DNA of 64,000 bases from Chrysopilus asiliformis (lineage: Eukaryota > Arthropoda > Insecta > Diptera > Rhagionidae), in assembly GCA_964034945.1 (NCBI GenBank), contig OZ035960.1, positions 33,720,368-33,784,367 on the forward strand, written 5' to 3'. Position numbers and translations under genes: made by a program. Position 1 is the stretch's first letter; each line of letters opens with the position of its first letter. Positions 44,083-54,744 of the stretch are shown here, piece by piece. The notes beneath the pieces are model-generated. The model was not told the DNA's origin. It ran no database searches and saw nothing but the letters and a program-made list of their open reading frames with translations.

Positions 44083-44612
44083 TAGGGTACGTCCATAGTG
44101 AACCAGCTTCTCGCTTTCTCGCGCACTCGCTTTTCGGCAAGATTTACGCCGGTACTTATAACCAGCGTGATTCTAGCAGGTGATGGTTATAGTGAATCTC
44201 GCGCCTGTAGTGCAGATACGATGGCACTTTCACGTCAACAACTGTCAAAACAGGCTTGTAGCTGGAGTGGTATTCCGTAACTTGTTTCAAGCGTTTGTTT
44301 CGAGTTAGAAGAAAAAGTAGTATTCGCTGTCTCTGTTTCGACCAAAATAAATGACAGAGCAAAACAAAGCTAGCGAATACTACTTTTTCTTCTAACTCGA
44401 TTTAAACGCTTGAAACAAGCTTCAGAATACCACTCCTGGTTACCGGCGTTACCAAGAATTAAAAATTGATTCCGGTAAAAGCTGGTAAACGCCGGTTGAT
44501 TCTTATGAAAGCGAGAAGCCGGTTCACTATGGACGCGACAATTCATACTCGTGTTAATTTTAACCAGCGGCTGGAAAGCGATAAAGCGAGAAACCCCTAT
44601 GGACGTACCCTA
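44083..44612. mobile_element. Composite inverted-repeat element (GGGTACGTCCATAG ends)
   Basis: The outer ends TAGGGTACGTCCATAG and its inverse lie at 44083 and 44612. A second inverse of the same terminus (GCGAGAAGCCGGTTCACTAT) occurs at 44512-44533, so two ends lie in tandem on the right. Inside, 44264-44436 is a separate palindromic element. Repeated GCCGGT/ACCGGC and AACCAGC words fill the rest. Non-coding. Confidence 0.7.
44264..44436. mobile_element. 173-bp palindromic MITE nested in the 44083 element
   Basis: The left arm GGAGTGGTATTCCG, then TTGTTTCAAGCGTTT and GAGTTAGAAGAAAAAGTAGT, is matched by the inverse right arm. The loop is around TTTCGACCAAAATAAATGA. The stem is over 65 bp. 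Confidence 0.78.
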
Positions 44613-44679
44613 AAGCGTGAGCAGTCGCAAAAAGCGTACAAGATGCTAATGTGAAACAAAATCGCTCCCTTAATTCAGG

Positions 44680-44886
44680 TGCGCACTGTGAGAGTTGTGC
44701 CAAAGTGTTAATTAGAGTTTTTGATATACCTACCAAAAATTAGAATGGCAGTGCTTCTCGAAATCTTCTTCTACTTACTGACTTCTGCTAAAATCTGTTG
44801 TAGTGCACACTGCAACGTGTTTCAAAAACTCTAATTGTCAGTTGAACACGATTCTTTATGCTTACCATCGCAGTGTGCATCTATAT
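44680..44886. repeat. MITE-like inverted repeat (GTGCGCACTGTGAGAG ends)
   Basis: GGTGCGCACTGTGAGAG at the left corresponds to GATGCACACTGCGATGG inverted at the right. An inner pair ATTAGAGTTTTTGA / TCAAAAACTCTAAT flanks the centre. Borders are approximate and no duplication is fixed. Confidence 0.55.
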
Positions 44887-44889
44887 TTA

Positions 44890-45220
44890 GATGCTTTAAA
44901 TACAATGTGAGAAGGATGGGGAAGAAAATTTGACGGAAAAAGGAAATTCGGCAAAGACTATTCATTTTACTTGTCATCCCGAAACCTTTTATCACACCCT
45001 TTGATTTACGTAAAAAACACTATGATAATTGCTTAAGAGCGGTTTCCACCAACGAAACTTAGCAACTTATGTCGAACTTAAATTTGTTAAGTGTCAGAAT
45101 TTCTATGGTTTAAGAAGGCTAAGCTTAACTTAAATAGTTATGACTTGTATCAGCAAACGGGCCTAAAAATCATAAAAATAATACTAATCGCTTACCTCTT
45201 AAATGTAACTTTCTATACTA
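44890..45220. other. AT-rich stretch, no recognisable feature
   Basis: Nothing identified apart from a minus-strand donor-like AGAG/GTAAGCG at about 45191. Confidence 0.45.
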
Positions 45221-45223
45221 CAC

Positions 45224-45935
45224 ACAGAGAAAAAAAGTAAATCTAACTATTTTATGATGAGGAATCATGGCTATTACTAAAATAGTTAATTTCAATTACA
45301 AAAATAGTCAAAATCATATATTTTTATAATCAATTTAACTACTTACTAGTAAAATTTACTGAGGGAATTCACAGTCCTCTTTTAAAATGCGGGTAAATTT
45401 ACCGCTCGGTAATTCAGTCAAATTTAACAGATTTTTACCGAGACGGTAACTTGGTTCATGTAAAAATGAATTACCGGATTCGGTAATTGTATACATACAT
45501 GCCTCGAGTCGTGTTTTTCAGCCTCGGTATTCGGTATCAAGAATCAACCGCGAGTGGCGCTAGTAATGTTTTTAGTTGTCTAATTTTTTCGCTGGTTATC
45601 TCATCGGACTGCAATTTTTTTCAATTTTGATAGCCGTTGCCACAATACAATTCAAAAGAATACATCAAACATGGATTTAAAGGTATGTGATATATTTCAC
45701 AATCAAATTCGCAGTTCATGATTTGGTCACGTGTCAAATAAAAGCGCTGTTCTCAAATCTGTGCTGTGGGATGTTCACAGCAGAATATTTTCAGTCTTTT
45801 AATATTACCGAAAATACCGAATACCGAAGAGGATTGTGAATACCCTCACTATTTTGTAGTTAAATTGACAATTTTTGTAATTTCATGATGCGCCATTATG
45901 AAATAGTTCGATTTACTATTTTTTTTTCTCTGCGT
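45224..45935. mobile_element. CACAGAGAAAAA-terminated element, copy 1 (split)
   Basis: The ends CACAGAGAAAAAAAGTAAAT and, inverted, CGCAGAGAAAAAAAAATAG enclose repeated AACTATTTTGTAATT and TTTCAATTACAAAAATAGT words. It is split by the 487-bp element at 45361-45847. A second copy lies at 61466. Confidence 0.65.
45361..45847 (+). mobile_element. 487-bp inverted-repeat element with 3-bp duplication, copy 2
   Basis: The duplication is ACT (45358-45360, 45848-45850). The ends are GAGGGAATTCACAGTCC and, inverted, GAGGGTATTCACAATCC. It is very similar to 11564-12049 throughout, including CATCAAACATGGATTTAAAG/GTATGTG. It lies inside the CACAGAG element, so it is the younger insertion. Confidence 0.87.
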
Positions 45936-45939
45936 TTAC

Positions 45940-47250
45940 ACTTCAGCAGCAATAAGAAAATTTCCAAAGCTCAAAGAAAAATCACAATTTTTTGGGAAAG
46001 TTTTAAGAAGCTTACCTCATCTTATTACAATATCCCCTCCGTTCATCGCCACAATTACTCGCACCAACATTTACATCCGCCAAACTACTCTAATCCACCA
46101 ATCATATTTGATTGCGATTGAATGTGATTTTTGGAGCTTTTATACATATCTTTGCCTTTTCATTGGTTTGTCACTTAATTAATTCGAAAAATAAAACAAA
46201 AATCATACAATAAAAAAGCGATATAATAATAAAAAAATAAATAAAAAGAATCTGTGATTTTCAAGTTATTTGACAATTGAATTTATGATACCTCACTAAT
46301 TAGGTACGTTAATAAATACATTCGTGAAGAAGACATTCACCAATAGCCGCAAAACTCTCTTCACCTTCGTTGTCGCTGTCGCCTTATGGCGAATCAAAGA
46401 CGAATCATTTGCGCGTCGTTTTTCTTCGTTTTCTTTTATAGTTTTACACACAATTTTATTGTGTTATTACAGTGTCCAGCGGTAATATAATTCGCTTTAG
46501 CGTTTTATTTAATCAAAGCGACGAACGCGGGGTGCCGCGTGATTAACGTGATAAACGAATTAAATATATTAAGAAACGACACAATTTGGTTAATTTTTCA
46601 TACAAGTCAAGCTTAACATAAGCATAAAGTTTTTAGGCAACATATGCGATCGCATTACAAATACAATTAGTCAAACGACCTTCTCAACTATTATGTATTT
46701 TTTCTAGTTGTTTTTTTTTTCATTTTTCTTGAATTTATTTGTATTTTACAATTTTATGGATTCTTATTGTAACAGATTTACTCACAAAAAATTTATAACT
46801 AACTTTTGTCAGAAGGAGATAGAAATAAGAAAAAAAGAACATAAATTGGAATAATGCCGTATATGTATTTTAAAAGTGTTTTGATTAAAGGTCGTTAAAA
46901 TTTATGCTCATTTCAATGGATTACCAATCAAATTTTGAAGTCAGGATGGTTTATTTATGCAAATTTCATCTCAAAAGTATTATTTTGATTTTTTTTTTTA
47001 AAAAAAAAGAAAGAAACACTTGACATTCAGCGAAATATTTTTTATTTATTGATTGTGTGTATGTTAAAAAAAATTCAATTTAATATTTTCCATTTTTGTT
47101 GAATTTTCAACCCGGATCTTATTATTTTTTCGTGTACATTTGAAATGTGTTAATATTTTTTTTAACATAACGAAAACCATTTATAGCGACTTTCCAGCTT
47201 TACGAGAATATTTTTTTTCAGTATGTATTTTTCTCATGTATTTTTTTAAC
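45940..47250. other. Low-feature stretch with one exon-like segment
   Basis: At 46030-46121 the plus strand reads YNIPSVHRHNYSHQHLHPPN then YSNPPIIFDCD and stop, a His-rich tail. The same DNA on the minus strand ends in a good donor (GATGAG/GTAAGC, 46010-46015). Both cannot be right and neither is confirmed. The rest is AT-rich. Confidence 0.3.
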
Positions 47251-47303
47251 GGTGAGAACGACCGTTAGTCCCAGTCAATAAGGGACTAAAATTTTCCCTT
47301 ATT

Positions 47304-47590
47304 GACTGTGTTTACATTAGGACTCATTTTGAGGCAGCACGTCATTCCTCATTTCTCTGTCGTGTGCACACGGTTCCCTTCATCTTCTTTCGCTAAACCG
47401 GTTTCATCAACAAAACTAAACGAAACAGGTGTCAACAAACAGACTCAAACCGGTTTGCGACTGAAAATTTTAAGTGAATCTAAACTTCGTTCGCTTTTTT
47501 TTTATTTCCCTCCCCACTGCGTCCCTCACCATCACTTGGCCGGAGCGAAAGACGTGCCGCCTCAAAATGAGTCCTAATGTAAACACAGTC
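47304..47590. mobile_element. 287-bp MITE with ATT duplication
   Basis: The ends GACTGTGTTTACATTAGGAC and the exact inverse extend about 36 bp, flanked by ATT (47301-47303, 47591-47593). The 91-codon frame inside (47302-47577) has no recognisable product. Just left, 47273-47309 is a separate hairpin (CAGTCAATAAGGGA / TCCCTTATTGACTG) that shares the GACTG boundary. Confidence 0.75.
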
Positions 47591-47599
47591 ATTGACTTA

Positions 47600-48080
47600 T
47601 ATCCAGTTTCCACTATAGGAGCCTTTTAAAAATACTACATTATTTGAGGGAATGGTCTTCTGTAATATTTTAGGAATATTAATCCCGACAAAACAATCGA
47701 AGAAAATTTTAGCGACATGAATGGGGGAAGGAGGTTGGCGAGAAAGAGGAAAAGAGGAAGGCGAGGCTCAAAAAGAAAAAAAAAAATCGTGAAAGAAATT
47801 GCTTTTTTTTAATGCCTGTCAAATGTTCTTTGCACACAGCATTTGTCAGATTTGTTTGATGTGTTGAGCAAGAATGGTCGGAAAAATTATGTCTGCAAGT
47901 GTAATTTTAATGGTAGGCTATGAGAAAAATCGCAATTTATGTCTAATAGAGACCTAATATTCTTAACAGTCTCACATTACAATTTTTTTATTTTTTGAAT
48001 TTATTTTTAAATACAAAGTCATTTTATAATAATAAATTCTGATGCAATTTTCACATAACTTACACTCCAATATGAATTTC
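47600..48080. other. AT-rich stretch, no recognisable feature
   Basis: A purine run (47727-47800) is the only notable composition. Confidence 0.5.
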
Positions 48081-48085
48081 GTTAA

Positions 48086-48367
48086 CGCTTTCGGTATTTT
48101 GAGGCCATATGGCATCATGCTAAAAAAATTGAATTGTCTTATTATTTATTTATTTTCAACACTCTATTCTCATTCAGTGCACCATTAAGTGCATTTTTGA
48201 CCCAATTTTGATTTTTTGAGTAAAAAGCTGGACCACAGTGGACGTATTGGAAAAAAATTAAAATTTTTAATTTTTTTTTTGTTTTAAATGAATACTAATA
48301 GTTTAAACATCATTAATTTGTATAGAGTATTTTTAAAACCCATAGAAAAAAACATGTACCGAAAGGG
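48086..48367 (+). mobile_element. TTAA-flanked (piggyBac-type) MITE E, complete copy
   Basis: TTAA lies at both borders (48082-48085, 48368-48371). The ends CGCTTTCGGTATTTTGA and, inverted, CCCTTTCGGTACATG agree over the first 11 bases. The interior is shared with 32383-32617. Length 282 bp, non-coding. Confidence 0.82.
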
Positions 48368-48561
48368 TTAAAAGTACAAAAATGTAAAAATACATTTCTG
48401 TTGTAAAACCACAGAACTTTTGTGAAAAATTCAGTGCCTCGTTGTAATTTTACAATTCTAATAAAAGTGAAATTGAATAAATAGAAGGAATTGAAAGTCA
48501 CATAAATGATTTAACATGGTGAACTTGAACGAGTTGGGCACGACTTTAGGAATTTCTCTAA

Positions 48562-48838
48562 AGAGCTAAACAGAATGGGAGCGTCAGCGGCAAGCGTCCA
48601 CGTCATTTTTTTTAAACCAATGGAGCGCAATTGTGGCACTACTATCTATGCTTAAGTATTTACAATTTTCACAGCGAGGGGCACGTCTATCAGTATGGTT
48701 AGCTGAATAACATTTGACAGTAAATGTCACTTCCCGCCGTTGACGCTTCTCATTGTGTCAAGTCGGCGTCATCTGACGACGGCACGATGCCGCCCGCCGT
48801 TGCCGCTTGCTGTTGATGCTCCCATTCTGTTTAGCTCT
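48562..48838. mobile_element. 277-bp TAA-flanked MITE (AGAGCTAAACAG family)
   Basis: The ends AGAGCTAAACAGAATGGGAG and, inverted, the same sequence continue into GCGTCAGCGGCAAGCG / GCATCAACAGCAAGCG arms. The flanks are TAA (48559-48561, 48839-48841), PIF/Harbinger-like. The arms are clearly GC-richer than the surroundings. Confidence 0.85.
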
Positions 48839-48849
48839 TAATTGTGCAA

Positions 48850-49830
48850 AGGAACGAGAAATTTTAGTTGCTAAGTTTTAGGAAATAATAATGTACGGAT
48901 ACATTTCGATCAGTTTCCTTGTTTGAAAAGAAATGTGTGCAGTGAAATCTCCGGAAAAAAGGTAGACAATTCCCTAAAACGAACACATCTCGTACAATTA
49001 ACTGGTAATTCCATTATTAAAAGTCTTCTGATTAACGGGTAGGGACAGTATTCTGATAAATATTTGGCGTGAGCAAAGAAATTTCTAAACAAAAATTAAA
49101 AATCAAACTTCTTTTATAATTCAGTAAATTTTTTTCAGGAAAAAAATCCATGAAATATTTTACAACAGTAATATTGTAAAACTATAGACTAATTGTAATT
49201 TTACAATACTGAAATGTAAATTTACATCAGCTGAAATTGTGATTTTACAACACCAATTTGTGATTATACATAACAAATCTGTAATTACGATTTACACATC
49301 GAATTGTAATTTTACATTCAGTATGTAAATTTACATTGGTGATGTAATTTTACAGCATCCAAAGTTGGCACCATTTTTGCCAACATTGAATGTTGTAATT
49401 TTTTTTAACTGTGTTCTTTAATATCTTAATTTTTTAATACGTAGGTGAAATCATTTCCCAAACCCGTTGTATGTTGTTGGAAAATTAGAAAACAAAGAAA
49501 AAGAAAAATCACTGTAAATATTTAATTGTTATATTTGATTGCTGAAATCGATCGATTTATTGTTCAATTCATATCTCACGACACAAAATCAATGAAATTG
49601 AAAACAAAACATTCAAAAGTCGTGTTTCATAACTTTAACCAAAGACGGACAAAAGTATCATTTTTACTATGTATTTTTATGAATAGTGTAGGAAAGTATT
49701 GTTTTGTGAAAATAAAATCGAATTAGAGATTTTCGCTGAAAATCAATTTTCTGGCCAGATCCTTGAGTGGTTTTTTTCCTGTAGAAAATTTTATTGCCAT
49801 TTTAGATCTATAACAAGGAAACCGTTTTGC
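48850..49830. other. AT-rich stretch with TGTAATTTTACA words
   Basis: Between 49150 and 49400 the phrases TGTAATTTTACA and TGTAAATTTACAT recur about ten times on both strands, giving many small dyads. It may be the end of an unrecognised MITE or a low-order satellite. Confidence 0.4.
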
Positions 49831-49835
49831 TTGTA

Positions 49836-50397
49836 CAGGGTGGGCCAGAATAGACGCAGGGGTTTGAAGTCTTTAAAACTTTTTTTTTATTTTTATTTTT
49901 TTAATTTTGTTTCAGCATTTTGTTAAGAAGACTTGGGCAATTTAAAATGGACCTGTACACAATAGAACAACGAACCGGTGGGCGGTGGGCTCAATGGCTC
50001 TTTTACGGGACATGTTTGGCGGACGCATTATTTCGAAAAGAAGCGATTTCAATTGGGGTCCGCGTTCACCTGATCTAACGACTCCAGATTGTTTCCTTTG
50101 GGGATATTTGAAAGAAAAGGTGTACGTCAACAAGCCAACAACCATCAGCCAATTGAAAACCAACATTCGCAGTGAAATCGAGGCCATAACACGAAAGGTT
50201 ATGGAAAATGTCTTGGAAAGAGCACGGATTTGCGAAGCAGAAAATGGCCACCACTTGCGGGATATAATTTTCCATGTTTAGACCAAAAATATTCCCCATC
50301 AATCAACTACATGTATTTGAAAAAAAAATTATAGGTTTCGCTAAAATGAAAAATTTATAAAGAATTCAAACCCCCGCGTCTATTCTGGTCCACCCTG
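49836..50397 (+). mobile_element. mariner-like element (GGGTGGGCCAGAATAGACGC ends), copy A
   Basis: The ends CAGGGTGGGCCAGAATAGAC and, inverted, CAGGGTGGACCAGAATAGAC are bordered by TA (49834-49835, 50398-50399). At 562 bp it is a deletion derivative. It shares its left deletion junction with copy B at 60360. Confidence 0.92.
49947..50281 (+). pseudogene. Tc1/mariner-superfamily transposase, C-terminal remnant (copy A)
   Basis: The ATG at 49947 gives MDLYTIEQRT and then the sequence jumps, by internal deletion, to the C-terminal third read in another frame: RDMFGGRIISKRSDFNWGPR followed by SPDLTTPDCFLWGYLKEKVY, VNKPTTISQLKTNI and GHHLRDIIFHV, stop at 50279-50281. The SPDLTTPDCFLWG block holds the last catalytic Asp. 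The DNA-binding domain and the first two acidic residues are missing. Confidence 0.9.
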
Positions 50398-50399
50398 TA

Positions 50400-52750
50400 T
50401 CTTTAAAGAAAAATTACGCATCATCAAAATGATCAAAAATAAATTAATTTTTACTAACTCTTTGGAGTAAGTTTACGTAGATTTCAGAGTAAATTTGAAG
50501 CGATATGATCATAAATTTGATGCGATATGGGCATGAAGTAGTTTACATTTACCTCGTTTTAGATGCAATTTTGAAGATCTTTTAGTTTGTTTGATTTCGA
50601 ACTCCTCCTTTTCGGGGTAGATTTAAACATTTTTGCGTAACCTTACGACAGGAATGCGGAGAACTCAACATTACAACTTTTTCGCGCATTACAGCTTTTT
50701 CGGGAATTTTTACTAACTGAAACGTAATTTTACAATGAATTTACTTCATTTTTAGAGTAATTCTCAACACACTTTCTACAGTGTGGATATCAAAATGTAG
50801 CCCTGAGATTTCCAAAATGACTACCACAAAATTTAATAGATATTTTGTGACAAAAAAAAATTTATGCAACAATCATAAAAGACTAACAATTTTTTCAATT
50901 CTTCTCAACATTCTTATATCAATATCATATGATCACCGTTTTTAGCTTCATTTTTTTTTGTATTGTCAACAGTAATGATTTGAATTGTGTGTAATGGATT
51001 CAAGTATAGGTAACATACCCAAAAATTCATTCTTCCATGAAATTTGATGATTGAATTATATTCCAAAGAAATGCCAAAAGGTATTAAGGCAAAGTAATTG
51101 CAGATCGTCGAACAATCAATTCCGACAATTATCGCTTCAAACGAGAAAGAAAAATGATTTTTTGAAGAGTCATACTATGAAATGAACAAATGAAACATTA
51201 AGCATCATCAGTGAAGAGTATCGAGAAGCAACGATCACCATCCTACCTCAATTTCAAATTCAGTGTACTCTAAAAGGTTAAAAAAATACATAACGATCAG
51301 TGATATTCAGGTAACTGAAGGTAAATGTTAAGCGTAGCAATTGAAAAGGAAATTCCTGCTTTTATCGACGGCAGGGAATTACACTTAAGGTTGGCTAACC
51401 GCGATGCCAGTGACGTCACTACAAAAGAAGTCAACTCCTTAAAAGTGCTTCAGGATCCAACACTGGGTGGCATTCCAAGAATTACATCCCCAATTTTTTT
51501 GCCCTTCAAAATATGAAACTGTTTGATTTTTTTTTTTTGGCATACTGTGAAACTGCTTTCTGACGATCTCGAGTTTTTTGATTTTCATAAAAGTGAAATT
51601 ATGGAAATAGCAAAATTTTTCACCCATTTTTTTTAAGAAAATCGGGGAAGTATGTCTCACTCGAGGTAAAAATGTTTATAGATAAATATTATTCTGTATT
51701 TTATATTATTTTTAATAGTAAGACTCTTCTTGATATGGGCTGTTCACAAAATTTTACCGTTTTCCACTATCTTTTGCCCTTATCGAGATATTTTTATTGA
51801 AAAATCAAAAATTCGATTTTTGCAAATTGCTTGCAAACTAATAATAATTTTAGGATAAGCCAGTTAAAGAAACACTTAAATATATTGAAATTTTCTTCAT
51901 TTTTGTCTTAACCGTAAATCGACCCCTTTGACCGTTATCTAGATATTTCAAACTTAGAAAAAAACCGGTCATCGGATTATTGTGTAAATTGCACAGGGAT
52001 GCAGATTTTATAGAATAAAATCCGAATGAACCGGAAACCTGTCTAATGGCGGGTTTCACAAAGCTTTGTTGGCCTAATGGCGGGTTTCACGTAACTTTAA
52101 AGCGAGCAAAAATTTCATAAAAACCGCCATTAGCCAGACAGATTTCCTGGTCCCATGCATGGCCGGCTTATACATGTTTGACTGTAAAAGAAAGTCATGT
52201 ACGTCATTTGAACAGCACGTCATGTGAATTTTTTTTGTATACTTTGTCAAAACCACGACAACGAAAAAATTCGACAAGAAACTCAATTTTATACAAACAA
52301 ATGCATTTTGCCAGCACAAAATTGCGAACACTAAATTAAACACTGAATAAATAAAATCGCATTTTCTGGTTGGACTTTTCGAGTTTCACTGTATGAGCAA
52401 TTTTTTTTTTAATAATTTAAAAGAATAGAGCAAAAAAATCTGAAACTCTTCTAAATGTGAATCTCACGACTTCTTGTTCAAATAAAACAATGTTCCACGT
52501 ACCTGAAACATTTAATTAACAACAATGGTTTGCACCCAAAAACGACTTTGGAGCCCCCTAATCAACCCCACCGCCAAAATAACGCTCTTTCGCATTCCGA
52601 ATTAAGTCGATTGAAAAGTTGTTACAGCGAAATTTCAAATCGGCCGCGCATCAATCGTGGAGTTACTTGACCACCGTAACACGTCAATTACATGACATGA
52701 CGAACGTTTGTACACTCAAAATGCTTTTTAAATCTTAACTCTTATACCCC
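50400..52750. other. AT-rich stretch, weak coding-like island at 51325-51516
   Basis: 51325-51516 (+) reads MLSVAIEKEIPAFIDGRELH, LRLANRDASDVTTKEVNSLK in a slightly GC-richer island and includes a TGACGTCA palindrome (51412-51419). No splice signals or family support it. At 52052-52120 a short phrase (AATGGCGGGTTTCAC) is tandemly repeated. The rest is featureless. Confidence 0.3.
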
Positions 52751-52756
52751 GCTTAC

Positions 52757-52990
52757 CTGTATCACCTCTCCCCATGTCAATTGCCAGACTAGTGACCATT
52801 AATAAATCGCACCATTCATACCGCTTGGAGTACTTACTCATGAATTTAACCTGTCCGCGTGAATCACGCCCCGTCGATTGACCACCACGTAAATGTTCTG
52901 GTGTTGGTAGACGACGCTGATTCTTGTTATATTTCAGATTTTTGTTTAGTTGATGGCTTACACGGAACCACGTGAAAAACTAGAAAACTC
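52757..52990 (-). other. Exon-like segment with consensus splice sites
   Basis: On the minus strand a strong acceptor (ACAATTTTTTTTCTTCAG/GAG, exon starting 52990) is followed by two strong donors: ATGA/GTAAGTACT (exon ending 52838) and ATACAG/GTAAGCGGG (exon ending 52757). One frame, from a stop near 52979, is open across both and reads NKNQRRLPTPEHLRGGQSTG...RGQVKFMSKYSKRYE...IDMGRGDTG. All three frames have stops in the first 60 bases, so it is either a 5' untranslated exon with a start at FMSKYSK, or a terminal exon in the phase EFSSFSRGSV-stop. GC is above the flanks. No product recognised. Confidence 0.45.
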
Positions 52991-53009
52991 CTGAAGAAAA
53001 AAAATTGTA

Positions 53010-53840
53010 TAAAATTAAACGTTGACCGGTAACCAGATATACTCGTCGGTCGTCTACAAAGAGGGGTTGAAACTAACAGCAGAAAGAGGTTAAGTAGTGG
53101 AAATCAACTCCGAGAACAAGGAGTAAAAATAAAAAATGGTAATCGGTTACCATTAATTATGGGGCACACACCTTTATGTATGCTAGAACCTCGGCCTATT
53201 CTATATGCATGTATACTGACTGAGCCAAGAGCCTAACCGGGGAAGAATTGACCAAAACCGAAATAAAAATACCAACAACGATAAAATAGTTAAAATGAAA
53301 ACCGTCTGATGGGTCCTTGCCATAACTTTTATCGCCGTTTATTGTAGTGCCTAATAGTAGTGTGTTACATTCAACCCCTATTGCCACCCTTTCCCAAGCT
53401 GTGCTGTTTCCTCACACCCTTCCGGAACTTTTGTTCACGGCACTGAAATTCTTTTGTGTGACACTAAATGATTCGGTCACAAGTACTTGGGGGGTTAATT
53501 TCTTTCCTTTTACCCCCATTCATTTATTTAGTTGGTTTTCTTTTTTCTGTTGCTATTTTTTCTTCCTTTTTTCGGATTTAACGGTGTCCATTTGTCACTT
53601 ATCAATTAAAATATGTCTTAATGGCGAAGTTTTAATCGATTGTTGAATAGAGACGTCTATGTTACTGTCATTATGTTGTTATTTGCGTAACTAAATTACT
53701 GACTAACGATACAATTGTGTAATCGGTTAATTCTATCGTTATGATTTATTACATTGAAATGATGTGACTTTGTTTTACAGCGTTGTGTTACTCAAAATGT
53801 ATTTCATATTATTTTCAACTAAAGGCAAACCGTGCACGAC
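53010..53840. other. Mixed-composition stretch, no recognisable feature
   Basis: No clean open frame or termini. The 99-codon plus frame at 53347-53646 becomes hydrophobic and T-driven and is not supported. Confidence 0.4.
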
Positions 53841-53852
53841 TAGACTCTAAAT

Positions 53853-54732
53853 CAGCGATTCTCAACCTGTGAGTACATTTAAGGGGGGGGGCGCGAGCAT
53901 ATCCAAGACAAAATATTTAAAAAAGTTTATTAATTGACTGAAAGGAAAGTACATACCCACATACAAAACAAAATACATTTCGACATAATATTTAATAATT
54001 AACTTATTAACTTACGCTTGGAGCACAATGAACGCGAAACCAGCGCGAAACCAACGTAACTACAACGCTCTGAACTGTCACGCAGTGCAAAATTCTAGCG
54101 GCAGAGCACAATGGCAGCTCGTGAAGTAGTACAAGTGACATAATATAAAGTGGTATAAACTTGGAAAAATTACAAAAAGGGATAATTTTGAAGCGATAAT
54201 TTGCTTTGTTGGTCTTTATCTTTGTTATTTGCACTAAGACTATCAATTTTTCCTCGAACGACATTTTTCCAACCTCACTTTATGAACTGTCAACGCAGAA
54301 TTCTGCGGCAAAGTTAGAAGTTTGCAAACTTTTGCGTTGCGGTTACGTTGTAGCTGCGTTCTATACGTTCACTGTGCTCACTTCAAACAATTTGTGGGAA
54401 CCAAACTTTTAAGTGACCGTTTCTGCGCCAGTTTCGCGTTCATTGTGATTTCAGGGTGAAAACAACTCCTCGCGAAACCGCAAAAATGACGCAAGAGCAA
54501 TAAAAAGGCACCGGATTCTTGTTTTGTCAACGCTGAGGATCGGTGTTGCCAAATGTCAATAAATTACTGTTTTCTTGGTAATTTGTGTTTAAAATTAGGG
54601 TAGTAGTGTAGGTTTAGCGCCAAAATACTCAAATTACGTTATTATTGTATACATTTTATTGTATGCAGGGGGGCGCGATGGCAATTTTGATTGAAAATTG
54701 GGCCGCGAATACTGAAAGGTTGAGAAACGCTG
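53853..54732. mobile_element. hAT-type element, 880 bp, 8-bp duplication
   Basis: The ends CAGCGATTCTCAACCTGTGA and, inverted, CAGCGTTTCTCAACCTTTCA match the CAGNG.TTCTCAACC terminus of hAT elements. The flanks are the perfect 8-bp duplication CTCTAAAT (53845-53852, 54733-54740). A GGGGGCGCGA motif repeats inside both ends. No transposase; the middle is occupied by another inverted-repeat element (54019-54450). Confidence 0.95.
54019..54450. mobile_element. Inverted-repeat element nested in the hAT element
   Basis: GAGCACAATGAACGCGAAAC at the left is matched inverted twice on the right, at about 54350-54380 (…CGTTCACTGTGCTC) and 54432-54450 (GTTTCGCGTTCATTGTG). CAACGTAACTACAACGC / GCGGTTACGTTGTAGC form a second pair. 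The outer border is therefore ambiguous. Non-coding. Confidence 0.65.
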
Positions 54733-54744
54733 CTCTAAATGGTT

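Noticed and set aside
47302..47577. 91-codon frame in the ATT-flanked MITE
   Set aside because: Starts and ends in the terminal repeats of a non-coding element.
51412..51419. TGACGTCA as a CRE-type regulatory site
   Set aside because: A single 8-bp palindrome without promoter context is expected by chance in 64 kb.
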